A stretch of DNA of 64,000 nt from an uncultured Eubacteriales bacterium (lineage in GTDB: Bacteria > Bacillota > Clostridia > Christensenellales > Borkfalkiaceae): NCBI GenBank assembly GCA_900540805.1, contig UQHL01000007.1, positions 58,069 to 122,068 on the forward strand. The letters are read 5' to 3'. Under the pieces are notes generated by a model. It was not told the DNA's origin. It made no database searches and saw only the letters and a program-made list of their open reading frames with translations. Position 1 is the stretch's first letter. Each line of letters starts with the position of its first letter. This document shows, in pieces, positions 51,488-60,481 of the stretch. The position numbers and the translations under genes are program-made.

Positions 51488-52582
51488 TTAGAATATCACC
51501 GTTGAGTTTCCCACGCTTACGCCTGATACCGCGATTTTGAAAGCTGCGTTCGTTAAATCTATGATAAGGGAACCCACTATGGCGTTCGAATTCGTTTTAT
51601 TGATAACGTTTATTTTCATAGACGAGTCCCGGACATGCGTTTTATAGTAATTTACCGCGCGGTTATAGTCCGAACCGTCCGTATAAAGATAGCCGTTGAT
51701 CTCGCCCAGGCAAAACCCAAAAATCGAGAACTCGGTACTCGTGTTATAATCCCCGAAATCCCGACGAATATCATAATACTCGTCGCTTAAAGACGAAGAC
51801 AATACAGACGGGAATACAACCAATTCCTGGCGGGGAACTATCTCATACGCTTTATCGAGAGTATAAGCAGTATATACAGGCGTTACGGTAATCGGATATT
51901 TCTGAGACGGGTCGCCCGTAAAAGAGATATTTTCGTCATTTATAGAAGCAGTCACACCGTTTAGCGTCACTTTTACGTCGGTTAATTTCTTTTCGTATTC
52001 CGTAATACAGGTTGCGGCAACTTTTGTGTTATCCCGACAAATAACTTTTACATTGATTTTTTCCCCGAACGCTTTTAGACATGTAACGTTTGCGGTCAAT
52101 GCGCCGTCGCTTGTCGGCGTTACCGTTACATAATCGGTTGCAATTTTCCCTTTTGCCCATGTACCCGACGGGTTTGCAAATTCAACCGACCAATCCACCG
52201 CTTTATTGGTAGCCTCTGCGGGAGTTATAGTCGCTGTTAGGGTATAAGCAGTTTCAGCTATAGGTGAAATGCCATAATCGGCGTAATTGGCTGGCGCGAT
52301 CGGAGCGGACATTAGACAAATACCGTGTTCCTGCGTTTCGCCCGGCACCATACCGCCGTTATTAATAATGAAATTATCGGATTTTTCAGCATCGGTAGGT
52401 TTTTCGATTTTTAGGCCGTCTTCAATGTTCGCATTCTTAAAGCCTGCGGCGACCGGGATCATGATCCCCATGCCGAGTATAACGCCCACCAGCATTGTAG
52501 CCAACGATTTAAGTTTACGAGGCTTGCGTTCCGTAATGACTGCCGTTTCCTTAGTGTTTTTTTGTTCCTTTTTGTTCGTCAT
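51488..52582 (-). CDS. Secreted beta-rich protein of unknown function
   Basis: 364 residues. A lysine-rich N-terminus, one membrane helix or signal (SLATMLVGVILGMGIMIPVA), then two Ig/Big-like beta-domains (LTATITPAEATNKAVDWSVE and LTDVKVTLNGVTASINDEN) and a C-terminal part ending GVSVGNSTVIF. The start has AGGAGGAAAGAAAA. It lies 76 nt after the giant Ig-like protein gene, which it resembles in style. Surface exposure is expected. The hairpins on both sides may insulate it. Confidence 0.7.
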   Translation of the reverse strand: MTNKKEQKNTKETAVITERKPRKLKSLATMLVGVILGMGIMIPVAAGFKNANIEDGLKIEKPTDAEKSDNFIINNGGMVPGETQEHGICLMSAPIAPANYADYGISPIAETAYTLTATITPAEATNKAVDWSVEFANPSGTWAKGKIATDYVTVTPTSDGALTANVTCLKAFGEKINVKVICRDNTKVAATCITEYEKKLTDVKVTLNGVTASINDENISFTGDPSQKYPITVTPVYTAYTLDKAYEIVPRQELVVFPSVLSSSLSDEYYDIRRDFGDYNTSTEFSIFGFCLGEINGYLYTDGSDYNRAVNYYKTHVRDSSMKINVINKTNSNAIVGSLIIDLTNAAFKIAVSGVSVGNSTVIF

Positions 52583-52611
52583 TTTTCTTTCCTCCTAAAT
52601 TTTCAAAGGAA

Positions 52612-52637
52612 CAGGGCTGTGATTCCTCACAGCCCTG
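52612..52637. repeat. GC-rich hairpin, copy 2
   Basis: CAGGGCTGTGA, TTCC, TCACAGCCCTG, perfect arms; the downstream TGCCTTGCT matches copy 1 at 51,378-51,403. It lies between the two surface-protein genes. Confidence 0.6.
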
Positions 52638-52658
52638 CCTTGCTTGTTTTTTTATAGC

Positions 52659-55600
52659 TCATTCATTTCTTCTTTTTTTGAGGATGATCACGGCCGCCAC
52701 GCCGATGATCACCAGCGCGCTGATGGCGATCGCCACAATCACGCCTATGCCTACAAAATTGGTATCCTTACCGGCGCTTTTGATTTCAAACGTGTATTCC
52801 GAGCTGTTCCCGCACGCGTCGGTCACCACCACCCGGTATTTTCCCGCTTTCGTCAGCTTCTCGCCGAGCTTATACCCGATCTCGTTGTTATTGAGATATA
52901 CTTTCACCTCCGCTTCTTCGGACAGCTTAGAAATCGTGACGCTGTCCGTTGTCTTTCCGCCGTTCTTTACGCCCTCGAGAAGAACTTCCGGCGGGATGGT
53001 GTCTATCGTAAAGGTATAGGTTTTCAGGCTCCCGTCATAGTTTTCTATGGTCAACGAATACCTGCCATCCTCTTTCAGTTTCTTTCCCGAAACATACCCA
53101 ATCTCCTCTCCATCCTTTATAAGCGTCACTATCGCCTCGTCCTTCCACTCGAACGCTACGACTCCGTTCGTACACCCGTTATTCTCCACACCGACGAGCA
53201 CGCCTTCGGGGAGCGGCTGCGTATAATCGTGCTGCACACTCACTGCGTCAAACCCGGAGCGGAACTCGTCCGTCAATACGACTTTATATATCCCCGAGGT
53301 GCGGAATCCATAGGAAAGCGTATTTAAGGAGATGATTTTCCCGTAATCGTCCTGTTCGAGCAATGTCCAAGTTTTACCGTCGTCCATGGATTTGTAGATT
53401 TCCAGGGATTGGATATGCGATTCCTTATCCGCGCTCTTTATGATGGTCACTTCGAGTTTCTTTTTTGCGGTGTTGTCCGTCAGTTCCGCTTTCGGCGCAT
53501 CGAGGGACAAGACAAAGCAAAAGACTTCCGATTTCCCGAAATGGTTGATGGCCTGCACCGTATATCTCCCGCTCTTCTTAATCACACAGCTCTCGTCCAA
53601 AGAGAAACAACCCACCGGCCCGCCGTTTTCATCCGTGACCGAGAACATCGCAATCTCGTCGTAGCCATCGGCTATTGATACGGTCACTTCGTCTTTGAAA
53701 TAGTATGTTCGGTCGAACGCCGCCACATTATTGCTTCCCCCGCCTACCGCGTACCGGATCTCGGACGCGCGGCGGATCACAATCAGGGTATATTCGCACG
53801 TATTCCCCCATTCGTCTGAGACCGTAAGGAGATGCCTCCCTTCCGTGTCATATACGCTCCCGATAAACGTTTCCCCGTCGATCAGGCACGCGACGTTTTC
53901 GCCAAATTCTATCGAACTTCCCAGAACCGTCTTTTCGTCAAAATAAGCATACAGATTTTCTCCGTCCGCAATATTCGCAGGTTCCTTCTGCCAATAGTAA
54001 TAGCTTTTAATCCCTTCTTTCGCATACTCTGCAATAACTTCGTTCAATCTTTCTTCGGTAAAATACGCTACCTGTTCTTTGGGGTTCCCGGACTTTTTAT
54101 AGACAAAATACGTCCCGTTTTTCGCGTTCACGCTGTCCTTCCCGTCCATGGCGATCCCCGCGTCCCAGGTTTCGCTTTTCCATTCACCGGTTTGGACGTA
54201 CCGTTTTTCCTGCGTCGCAGCAAACGCAAACGCCGCGTCATAGCTCCCAAAAGCGATAGGTTCGTCCTCTGCGTCCAAAGCTTCGTAGTATTCTTTCTGC
54301 AAGGTCTGCGTGAGTACGTTCCGTTTCGTCGAAGAGAATTCCGTCGTCCAGGTATTCCCCGCCGCGTCGATACAGCTCACTTCATAAACGCCCGTGTCTA
54401 TCGTATAAATCGGCTCGCCTTTCTTATACGGCTTATCGTTCACGGTCACGGTTTGTACAGGCGCGAACTCGTCCGGATCCCCGTCCGTCCAGGTCAGCGT
54501 TACGTCGCCGTCTGTTTTGCCGTTTTCCACGTTCCCAAGCTCCAGCGGCTTCACCGTCCGGTCGATGACTATGCTATACTCGCCCGTAGAGCTGCCCGCT
54601 TCGCTCACGCCATAGAACACATACTTGCCCGGCTTATAGTATTCCGCACCGGACAGGTATGGGGCGAACGCAACGCTGCCCGGCAGTTTCACATAGCAAT
54701 TCGCGCCGTCGCTCTCAAAGCGGATATGCCCGCCGTTCGTGTACCCGTTATTCCCGCACGGAATGTCGTCCACATATAATTGTGCTTTGGGGAGCCTGCG
54801 ATCGAGCGTGACGGTATAGGTATCGGATACGTTGTTCGCTTCGTCGCGGGCATAGAAGGAATACCTGCCTTCCTCCGTAAACTTCGCTCCCATGGTATAT
54901 TCGACATACGAAGCTGCGCCGGGCAGTTTTACATAGGTAGTCATGCGCGTTAAGTCCGTCGCCAGGAAGCGGATATATTCCGCATTGGTGTATCCGCCGT
55001 TCGCTACGTTATACGCCCCGCCGTATAACGCGCCTACCGGTTTTGTTTTGTCCAGTGTGATGCTGATTGCGGAAGCGGGCATCCCCGCTTTGGATACGCA
55101 ATAAAAGTAATACGTCCCTTCGTTTGTCAGCGGCGTACCGCTGAGGTAATTCGTATAATTACTCGCGCCGGGCAGTTTCACGTAACAGCCCGCAATCGGC
55201 GCATACGCGCTGTAACCTTCGTACTTCACGTACTCGGCATTGGTGGCGTATCCGCTTAAATACTCGGTTGTGCCGCCGTATAGCTTGCCGGTCGGCTGAG
55301 AAATGTCATAATACACTTCGTATTCTTCGGAAATATTTCCCGCCCGATCCACCGCCCGGAACGTGTACCAGCCGTACATTCCCGTGAGGCTTGCACCTGC
55401 GGTATAGCTCTCCCAAACGGTGATATACGGCTTTTTCACCTGATAATACGCGATCCCGCCCGCGTCCGTGGCCGTGTACGACACCGCTTTATTCGTGTAC
55501 CCACCGTTTTCTATTCTGTTCCCGCCCGCTTTTACGCTCCCGAGCGGCGCGATCGTATCCAGATATACCGAAACCGTGGAACTCGACGCGCCCAGGGTAT

Positions 55601-56309
55601 CTAAGGCATAGAAATACCACCAGCCGTTATTGGAGTCCGTGGCTGGTACCGTATAGGAGGTCGTGTAACTGTTGATATAACCGCCGCTCTTCGGACTCTT
55701 ATACTGTATCCTCGAGAAATGTTTATCCTCTGCCGAGTATACGATCTGTTGATTGGTATAGCTTCCGGTTTTGATCGAACTGCCGCCAGCTTTTAAGGTA
55801 GTACTCGGCGGCGTTTTATCCGCTTCGAAATGATAACTATAGCTATACGTCACATACCCCGAAACAATAAGCGGCTTATACTGGCCCGTGTATTCCAATT
55901 CATACATCCCGTCCGGCAACGCGCTCTCATACAGTGTCAAATTGCCGCTGCCCGACAGGGATTTGCTGACATACACGTGCCCGTCCCGAATCAGGCGGAA
56001 GGTAAGATGCGAACAGGCGCCGCTCGGCTCGATCGTAAAAGCATAATACGACCAATCCAAGAGCGCGTTATCATAAATCGTAGAGGCGCCGCTAACGCTT
56101 GCCCCGGACATATAGATTTTGAAATTATCCGGACAGCCGCCGGTGTTAGAACTTCCGACCGTGGTTCTGCCATACGTCAGACATTTCGCCGTGACAGAGG
56201 TCGCTGCCGTCGCTGTTTCTGTTCTCCCGCCGTATAGTCCCGCGCCCAGCGATAGAAACGATACCACGATAAACGCAAGACCGATGATGAGTTTGGTTCT
56301 TAGTTTCAT
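52659..56309 (-). CDS. Giant Ig-like surface protein with C-terminal anchor
   Basis: 1216 residues. A signal peptide, an N-terminal domain of ~150 residues with two cysteines, then five or more Ig-like repeats (DKTKPVGALYGG, NGGYTNAEYIRF, DTIAPLGSVKAGG, NGGYTNKAVSYT), other beta-domains, and a C-terminal membrane helix (VIVAIAISALVIIGVAAVII) with the charged tail KKRRNE. The start has AAAAGGAGGAAAAGT. It is coded inside the mobilisation block, directly after the coupling protein and HTH genes. It is probably an adhesin that brings cells together for transfer (inference). Confidence 0.8.
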   Translation of the reverse strand: MKLRTKLIIGLAFIVVSFLSLGAGLYGGRTETATAATSVTAKCLTYGRTTVGSSNTGGCPDNFKIYMSGASVSGASTIYDNALLDWSYYAFTIEPSGACSHLTFRLIRDGHVYVSKSLSGSGNLTLYESALPDGMYELEYTGQYKPLIVSGYVTYSYSYHFEADKTPPSTTLKAGGSSIKTGSYTNQQIVYSAEDKHFSRIQYKSPKSGGYINSYTTSYTVPATDSNNGWWYFYALDTLGASSSTVSVYLDTIAPLGSVKAGGNRIENGGYTNKAVSYTATDAGGIAYYQVKKPYITVWESYTAGASLTGMYGWYTFRAVDRAGNISEEYEVYYDISQPTGKLYGGTTEYLSGYATNAEYVKYEGYSAYAPIAGCYVKLPGASNYTNYLSGTPLTNEGTYYFYCVSKAGMPASAISITLDKTKPVGALYGGAYNVANGGYTNAEYIRFLATDLTRMTTYVKLPGAASYVEYTMGAKFTEEGRYSFYARDEANNVSDTYTVTLDRRLPKAQLYVDDIPCGNNGYTNGGHIRFESDGANCYVKLPGSVAFAPYLSGAEYYKPGKYVFYGVSEAGSSTGEYSIVIDRTVKPLELGNVENGKTDGDVTLTWTDGDPDEFAPVQTVTVNDKPYKKGEPIYTIDTGVYEVSCIDAAGNTWTTEFSSTKRNVLTQTLQKEYYEALDAEDEPIAFGSYDAAFAFAATQEKRYVQTGEWKSETWDAGIAMDGKDSVNAKNGTYFVYKKSGNPKEQVAYFTEERLNEVIAEYAKEGIKSYYYWQKEPANIADGENLYAYFDEKTVLGSSIEFGENVACLIDGETFIGSVYDTEGRHLLTVSDEWGNTCEYTLIVIRRASEIRYAVGGGSNNVAAFDRTYYFKDEVTVSIADGYDEIAMFSVTDENGGPVGCFSLDESCVIKKSGRYTVQAINHFGKSEVFCFVLSLDAPKAELTDNTAKKKLEVTIIKSADKESHIQSLEIYKSMDDGKTWTLLEQDDYGKIISLNTLSYGFRTSGIYKVVLTDEFRSGFDAVSVQHDYTQPLPEGVLVGVENNGCTNGVVAFEWKDEAIVTLIKDGEEIGYVSGKKLKEDGRYSLTIENYDGSLKTYTFTIDTIPPEVLLEGVKNGGKTTDSVTISKLSEEAEVKVYLNNNEIGYKLGEKLTKAGKYRVVVTDACGNSSEYTFEIKSAGKDTNFVGIGVIVAIAISALVIIGVAAVIILKKRRNE

Positions 56310-56352
56310 ACTTTTCCTCCTTTTGTTTTTCTTGATTTTTTTATCAAGGTCT

Positions 56353-56634
56353 TTATGGCGGTTTTTTGTTCTGTTCGGTGAGGATCTTATAACACAGGCT
56401 GCTCTTGCCGCCGTTTGGCCGATAGCGCTGCTCGGAAACGAGCAGGCGCGCTTTTCTCAAATCCGCCAGCGCCCTGCGGACGGTAGAGGTCGAGAGCTTC
56501 AGTTCCTCCGCGATCCGCTTAATCGCCGGCCAGCATTCTCCGGCTTTGTTCGCGCGGTCAAACAAGTACAGATACACGGCTACGGCACGGTGCGGCAGGT
56601 CATCGTTTTGATAAATAAAATCAAAACGGCTCAT
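56353..56634 (-). CDS. HTH_36-type DNA-binding protein
   Basis: 93 residues with a winged helix-turn-helix (ECWPAIKRIAEELKLSTSTV, RRALADLRKARLLVSEQRYR). The start at 56634 overlaps the end of the coupling-protein gene by 14 bp and uses GAGGAGCCGA within it. HTH_36 proteins of this size are common in clostridial conjugative elements as replication or transfer regulators. Confidence 0.85.
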   Translation of the reverse strand: MSRFDFIYQNDDLPHRAVAVYLYLFDRANKAGECWPAIKRIAEELKLSTSTVRRALADLRKARLLVSEQRYRPNGGKSSLCYKILTEQNKKPP

Positions 56635-58576
56635 TCGGCTCCTCGGGATCGAACGGCAGCGGGAGCTGTCTTCGGCTCGGCGGCGACGTCCGTACCGATG
56701 CAGGAGCGGGTTTGTTCCGTTCTATCTTCTGTTCCGATTCCGGCTCATGCACCCGGCTCTCCGTCAGGCTCTGTCCCCCGCTCACGCCTGCCCTGCCCCC
56801 GATCCACAAAAGTTCTGTGTCCGGTTCCCGGCTGTATTTTTTCAAGATCCCGTCGATGAGTTCCTGCTTGTCCGCGTATTCCACGGTCCGGTTCGCGTTC
56901 TCTGTCACCGTATAAGGATGAGCCTCGTCAAAGGTGATTCCCCAATCAAAGAACAGCTTGAGTTTCACCTTCATGGGATGCGCGCCCGTTTTCATCACTA
57001 CGAACCTGCCTTTGGGCATGGATTTAAGCTCATCCGCCGTCATCAGCGGCCGTTCGATCATCTGCAGGCTCTCAGACGGATCGTTCTTGCCCTTGCTCAC
57101 GGATCCAGAAAGCACTGTCCTGGTCCCCAAAGCTTTCGATAGTACTTCCGCGGAGGTACTGTTCGGCGCAAAACCGCCGAAGATCGTCAGCTGCGTATTA
57201 TCTACGATGATTTCCCTGCCTTCCTTGCCGTAGTTCTTGTCTAATTGACTGAAACTTTGGATAATCGGCACGATCTGCAGTCGACGCGAACGGGACGCGG
57301 AGAACATCATCTCCGCGTCCTGGATTTTTGGAAGGGTCCCGAACTCATCGCAGAAAAACACGCACCGGTTTTTCAGCTTCCCGCCCTGTTCGTCCGCTAC
57401 AGCGAGGATTTCCCTATAGAGCTGTTGGATGATCAATGAGATCATGAAAAACGTCGTCGGCGCTTCCTCGGGCATGATGATGAAGATCGCAGATTTTTCC
57501 GAACAGAATTTCTCCGCGTCGATCTCCGTATCAAAACACAGCAGCTGTTCGAGTTCGGAATCTAAAAACGCGTTGAGCCGCGAAAGCGCCGTGGACATGA
57601 CGCTCGCCATCGATTGCTCGGCCGCGTTCAGTGCCGCGCCCGCGAACCATTTTGCTTTATGCGTATTTGGCAATAAATCCATGAGCTGCTGGAACTGGTT
57701 CTTGCCTTTCTTTGTGGAGGGCGCCAACAGTTCCTGTATGATCTTAAAGACAGATACGATATGTCGTTTTTGCGGCGCGCAGAACTCCGCCACCAATAGG
57801 ATCGTCGCCGTAAGAATCCCTTCCGCCGCGTCGTAGAAGTACGCGTTTTGGCCGAACGACGCCGATTCCATGCCCGACAGGATGATCGTTTTCGAGATGA
57901 TCTTCGCGTATTTCTCCGCTTTCGCTTTATACGCCAGCTCCTGCGGGTTCTGTTCGTACAGGTCTGTGTACTTATTCACGAGATGCAGCAAATTATTGCC
58001 GTTGGAGCGAGTCGGGTTTCTGAGGTCGATTACCGATACGTTGTAGCCGTATTGTTTGGCTACGGTGCCGTAATTTCTCATGACGTCGCCCTTTGTATCG
58101 GTAGAGAGAAAGCTCATCCCGCTCGCGCAGGCGTACTCGATGCATGGGTACAACCAGTACGCGGTTTTGCCCACGCCCGCCGCGCCGATCATCAGCGCAT
58201 GCACGTCGCCCGTGTCCACCAGCGCCATTGTATTGCCCTTCCCGCCTCTGCAACCCGCCACGATCCCCTGCGGCAGTGGCTGTTCTGTCACTTCCCGGGT
58301 CTTTCTAAACAACCGTTTCTTATTTGTCGGTAAAGACATGGTAGGCGCGTTTCCTTGTTCCGCCTGTTTTCGCCACTTCTCCGGCGTGAACGGGACCTGG
58401 TCATACGTTTTTTTGATCTCCGCTTTCGTCGCCCAGCGCGCCGTGCCGTGCTGACCGTCGCCTACCGTTTTGCTTTTGATATGGTTTAAATCATAGATAT
58501 GCGCCAAAAGCGTCACCCCGCCCAGCGTACACAGCATCACCGCGCCCAACAGGATTAAAAGGGTAACGTCAGACAT
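56621..58576 (-). CDS. VirD4/TraG-type coupling protein
   Basis: 651 residues. One N-terminal membrane helix (LLILLGAVMLCTLGGVTLLA), Walker A GAAGVGKTA (about residue 133), Walker B CVFFCDEFGTLP (about residue 395) and the C-terminal motif QLTIFGGFAPNSTSAEVLS. It is a hexameric ATPase that hands the relaxase-bound DNA strand to the conjugation channel. It belongs to the VirD4/TraG superfamily by motif order and length. The start has CTAAGGAGGACGAGCT and overlaps the preceding gene. No channel genes (VirB4, VirB6) are in the window. Confidence 0.94.
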   Translation of the reverse strand: MSDVTLLILLGAVMLCTLGGVTLLAHIYDLNHIKSKTVGDGQHGTARWATKAEIKKTYDQVPFTPEKWRKQAEQGNAPTMSLPTNKKRLFRKTREVTEQPLPQGIVAGCRGGKGNTMALVDTGDVHALMIGAAGVGKTAYWLYPCIEYACASGMSFLSTDTKGDVMRNYGTVAKQYGYNVSVIDLRNPTRSNGNNLLHLVNKYTDLYEQNPQELAYKAKAEKYAKIISKTIILSGMESASFGQNAYFYDAAEGILTATILLVAEFCAPQKRHIVSVFKIIQELLAPSTKKGKNQFQQLMDLLPNTHKAKWFAGAALNAAEQSMASVMSTALSRLNAFLDSELEQLLCFDTEIDAEKFCSEKSAIFIIMPEEAPTTFFMISLIIQQLYREILAVADEQGGKLKNRCVFFCDEFGTLPKIQDAEMMFSASRSRRLQIVPIIQSFSQLDKNYGKEGREIIVDNTQLTIFGGFAPNSTSAEVLSKALGTRTVLSGSVSKGKNDPSESLQMIERPLMTADELKSMPKGRFVVMKTGAHPMKVKLKLFFDWGITFDEAHPYTVTENANRTVEYADKQELIDGILKKYSREPDTELLWIGGRAGVSGGQSLTESRVHEPESEQKIERNKPAPASVRTSPPSRRQLPLPFDPEEPNEPF

Positions 58577-59493
58577 AGCTCGTCCTCCTTAGATTCTTCT
58601 TCAGGCTGGGGTTCGGGATTTAATAATTCTTCATTCCAATCCTTATGATGCGGAATGAGGATTTCGCTTTGTATGCCTTGGGATTGGAGCTTGGCCTGGA
58701 TCCGTCTATTGGCGGTTCGTCCCGCTTCGTCGTTGTCCAGGCATAGATAGACTTTCTTTAGATTCGGGTTATCTTTGAGCATCTGAAACATCACCCGCTC
58801 GCCGACCCCGCAGCACGCCGCGTAACTATGCTCCCGCCAATTGTATGTGTGCTTGGAAATATACGACAGCAGATCGATCGGCGCTTCGAAGAGATATAAA
58901 CTATCGCCCTTACCATGCCAGTGAAAGCTGTATTCCGGGCTGCTATTCGGCGCATTGCCTTTGAACGTAGACTTCGTCCCTGTTCCCCGTAGGTTCGCGT
59001 GCCGCGGATTCCCGGCTTGGTCATAGCCCACGAATACCGCGTTATGGTATTCAGCCGATTCGTAGATCATCTTCTCCCCCACGAAGGCATTTAAGACGCT
59101 CTTGTTTATCCCGCGGCGGATTAATAGGTACGCATACACCCGGTTCATCGTATCGTTGCGCTTCGGCAATTCAAATTCCTTTGTCTCCTTCTTCTTTTCT
59201 ATCGGCGGGGAAGTGACGAGTGTGCCCGCTTTCCCGCCCAATAAAAATTCCAGGGCCTGCGGATAATCCTTGTCATAAAACCTGCGCACGAAACTGATCG
59301 CATCCCCGCCTTCCTGCTCGTATTGATGATACCAAAGGTTGCCTCGGATCGTCACCTTCGCCGAGCCGTCTTTCCATTCGTATTCCGAACCGCTCCGTTT
59401 CAGCTCCTCGCCCTGGCCTTGGAGTAGCGCCGCCAGATCCGTCTGACGCGCCTGTTCTTTCTGCTGCTCTGTGAAATGGACATACGTTGACAT
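58555..59493 (-). CDS. DUF3991/Toprim-domain protein, primase-like
   Basis: 312 residues. The N-terminal part (LKRSGSEYEWKDGSAKVTIR, GDAISFVRRFYDKDYPQALE) is like DUF3991/CHC2-type folds without visible zinc Cys. The C-terminal part is a Toprim domain (LYLFEAPIDLLSYI with the Glu, YLCLDNDEAGRTANRRIQAK with the DxD). Such proteins accompany mobilisation genes and probably prime the transferred strand. It overlaps the coupling protein by 22 bp. The start has AGGAGGAAGT. Confidence 0.88.
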   Translation of the reverse strand: MSTYVHFTEQQKEQARQTDLAALLQGQGEELKRSGSEYEWKDGSAKVTIRGNLWYHQYEQEGGDAISFVRRFYDKDYPQALEFLLGGKAGTLVTSPPIEKKKETKEFELPKRNDTMNRVYAYLLIRRGINKSVLNAFVGEKMIYESAEYHNAVFVGYDQAGNPRHANLRGTGTKSTFKGNAPNSSPEYSFHWHGKGDSLYLFEAPIDLLSYISKHTYNWREHSYAACCGVGERVMFQMLKDNPNLKKVYLCLDNDEAGRTANRRIQAKLQSQGIQSEILIPHHKDWNEELLNPEPQPEEESKEDELCLTLPF

Positions 59494-59523
59494 ACTTCCT
59501 CCTCCTTTTTTCGGAAAATAAAA

Positions 59524-59556
59524 AACGCCGCGCGGTGTTTTCCGTGCGACGTCTTT
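59524..59556. terminator. Imperfect GC-rich hairpin
   Basis: AACGCCGCGCGG and CCGTGCGACGTCTT pair with wobbles around a TGTTTT loop, between the BRO-type gene and the Toprim gene. It may act as a weak terminator on the minus strand. Confidence 0.4.
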
Positions 59557-59569
59557 ATCATTTTCCTAT

Positions 59570-60415
59570 TTAATTGTCGTCTATATCCTCCGGCGTCTTG
59601 ATCTCCAACGCCGGTTTATCCTTTGCGTTCAACGGCGAGATCACCGATCGTCCCAATCGGCCTTCTATATCCGTTCGGGCATTCTTGGCAACCGTTCCAC
59701 CCTCTTTCGCTATCTTCTTGCTTTCTTTAAACGTAACGGGCTTTTCCTGCTTGGACAGCGCCGTCGTCGTGACCTCCGCCAACATGTTCAGGACTAATTC
59801 GATATTCGTCATATTGTCGCGCAAATTCTCTTTCTTTAAGCCTTTGACTTCCTTATATTCCTGTACCGTCAGCCCGCTCCAGGCTTTGGTCATTTCATTG
59901 GTTAAAATCGCATAGTCCTTGTCCTTCTCGATCCCGCGCGCCCGCCATTCGTCCGTGAGTTCTTTCCGCATCTCTATCGTCTGCAGGCGCTGGTTGATCC
60001 AGCCTTCCGTATAACCTTTGGCGCGGTAGAATTCCGCGCCACGGCGGATCGCTTTTTCCGGATCCGCGATCTCGTCCAAGCGTTCGCTTCCTACCTGCGC
60101 CAACCACATTTTGAACGGCTCCGCGTTCGGAGACGGGATCGACTGCACCAACCGCAATACCCCTTTCGTATCTAATGCGTCTGTCATTCTGCTTTTTCCG
60201 TCAGGGGCTATCATTTTCAACCCCTTACAAAATGTAAGGAGTTCACTTCCTTCTTTTTTCAGCCTGTTTTTTAATACGTACCAATAAGATTGCGGATTGG
60301 TACTATCCGTCAACACGGCTACTACATCTACTACCGAAAAGTACCATTCCTCTTCCTCCGCGTTCCATAACGTGCGGATCTGTTTGCTTTCAAAGACTTT
60401 CAGTTTGTTTTCCAT
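59570..60415 (-). CDS. BRO-N domain protein, antirepressor-like
   Basis: 281 residues. The N-terminal BRO domain ([55 protein letters not shown]) resembles phage antirepressors and binds DNA. The C-terminal part is helical ([20 protein letters not shown]). The start has GATGAGGAGTCAAAT. It lies between the relaxase and Toprim genes, as in many clostridial elements. The role in the element is probably regulatory. Confidence 0.85.
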   Translation of the reverse strand: MENKLKVFESKQIRTLWNAEEEEWYFSVVDVVAVLTDSTNPQSYWYVLKNRLKKEGSELLTFCKGLKMIAPDGKSRMTDALDTKGVLRLVQSIPSPNAEPFKMWLAQVGSERLDEIADPEKAIRRGAEFYRAKGYTEGWINQRLQTIEMRKELTDEWRARGIEKDKDYAILTNEMTKAWSGLTVQEYKEVKGLKKENLRDNMTNIELVLNMLAEVTTTALSKQEKPVTFKESKKIAKEGGTVAKNARTDIEGRLGRSVISPLNAKDKPALEIKTPEDIDDN

Positions 60416-60481
60416 ATTTGACTCCTCATCCGTATAGGTCTATTATACCATTTTTCTTTCTCCTTTTCAAGTCTTTTTCGC

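Noticed and set aside
51280..51540. Plus-strand frame over the hairpin region
   Set aside because: It overlaps the GC-rich hairpin and the end of the secreted protein gene on the other strand, with no ribosome site.
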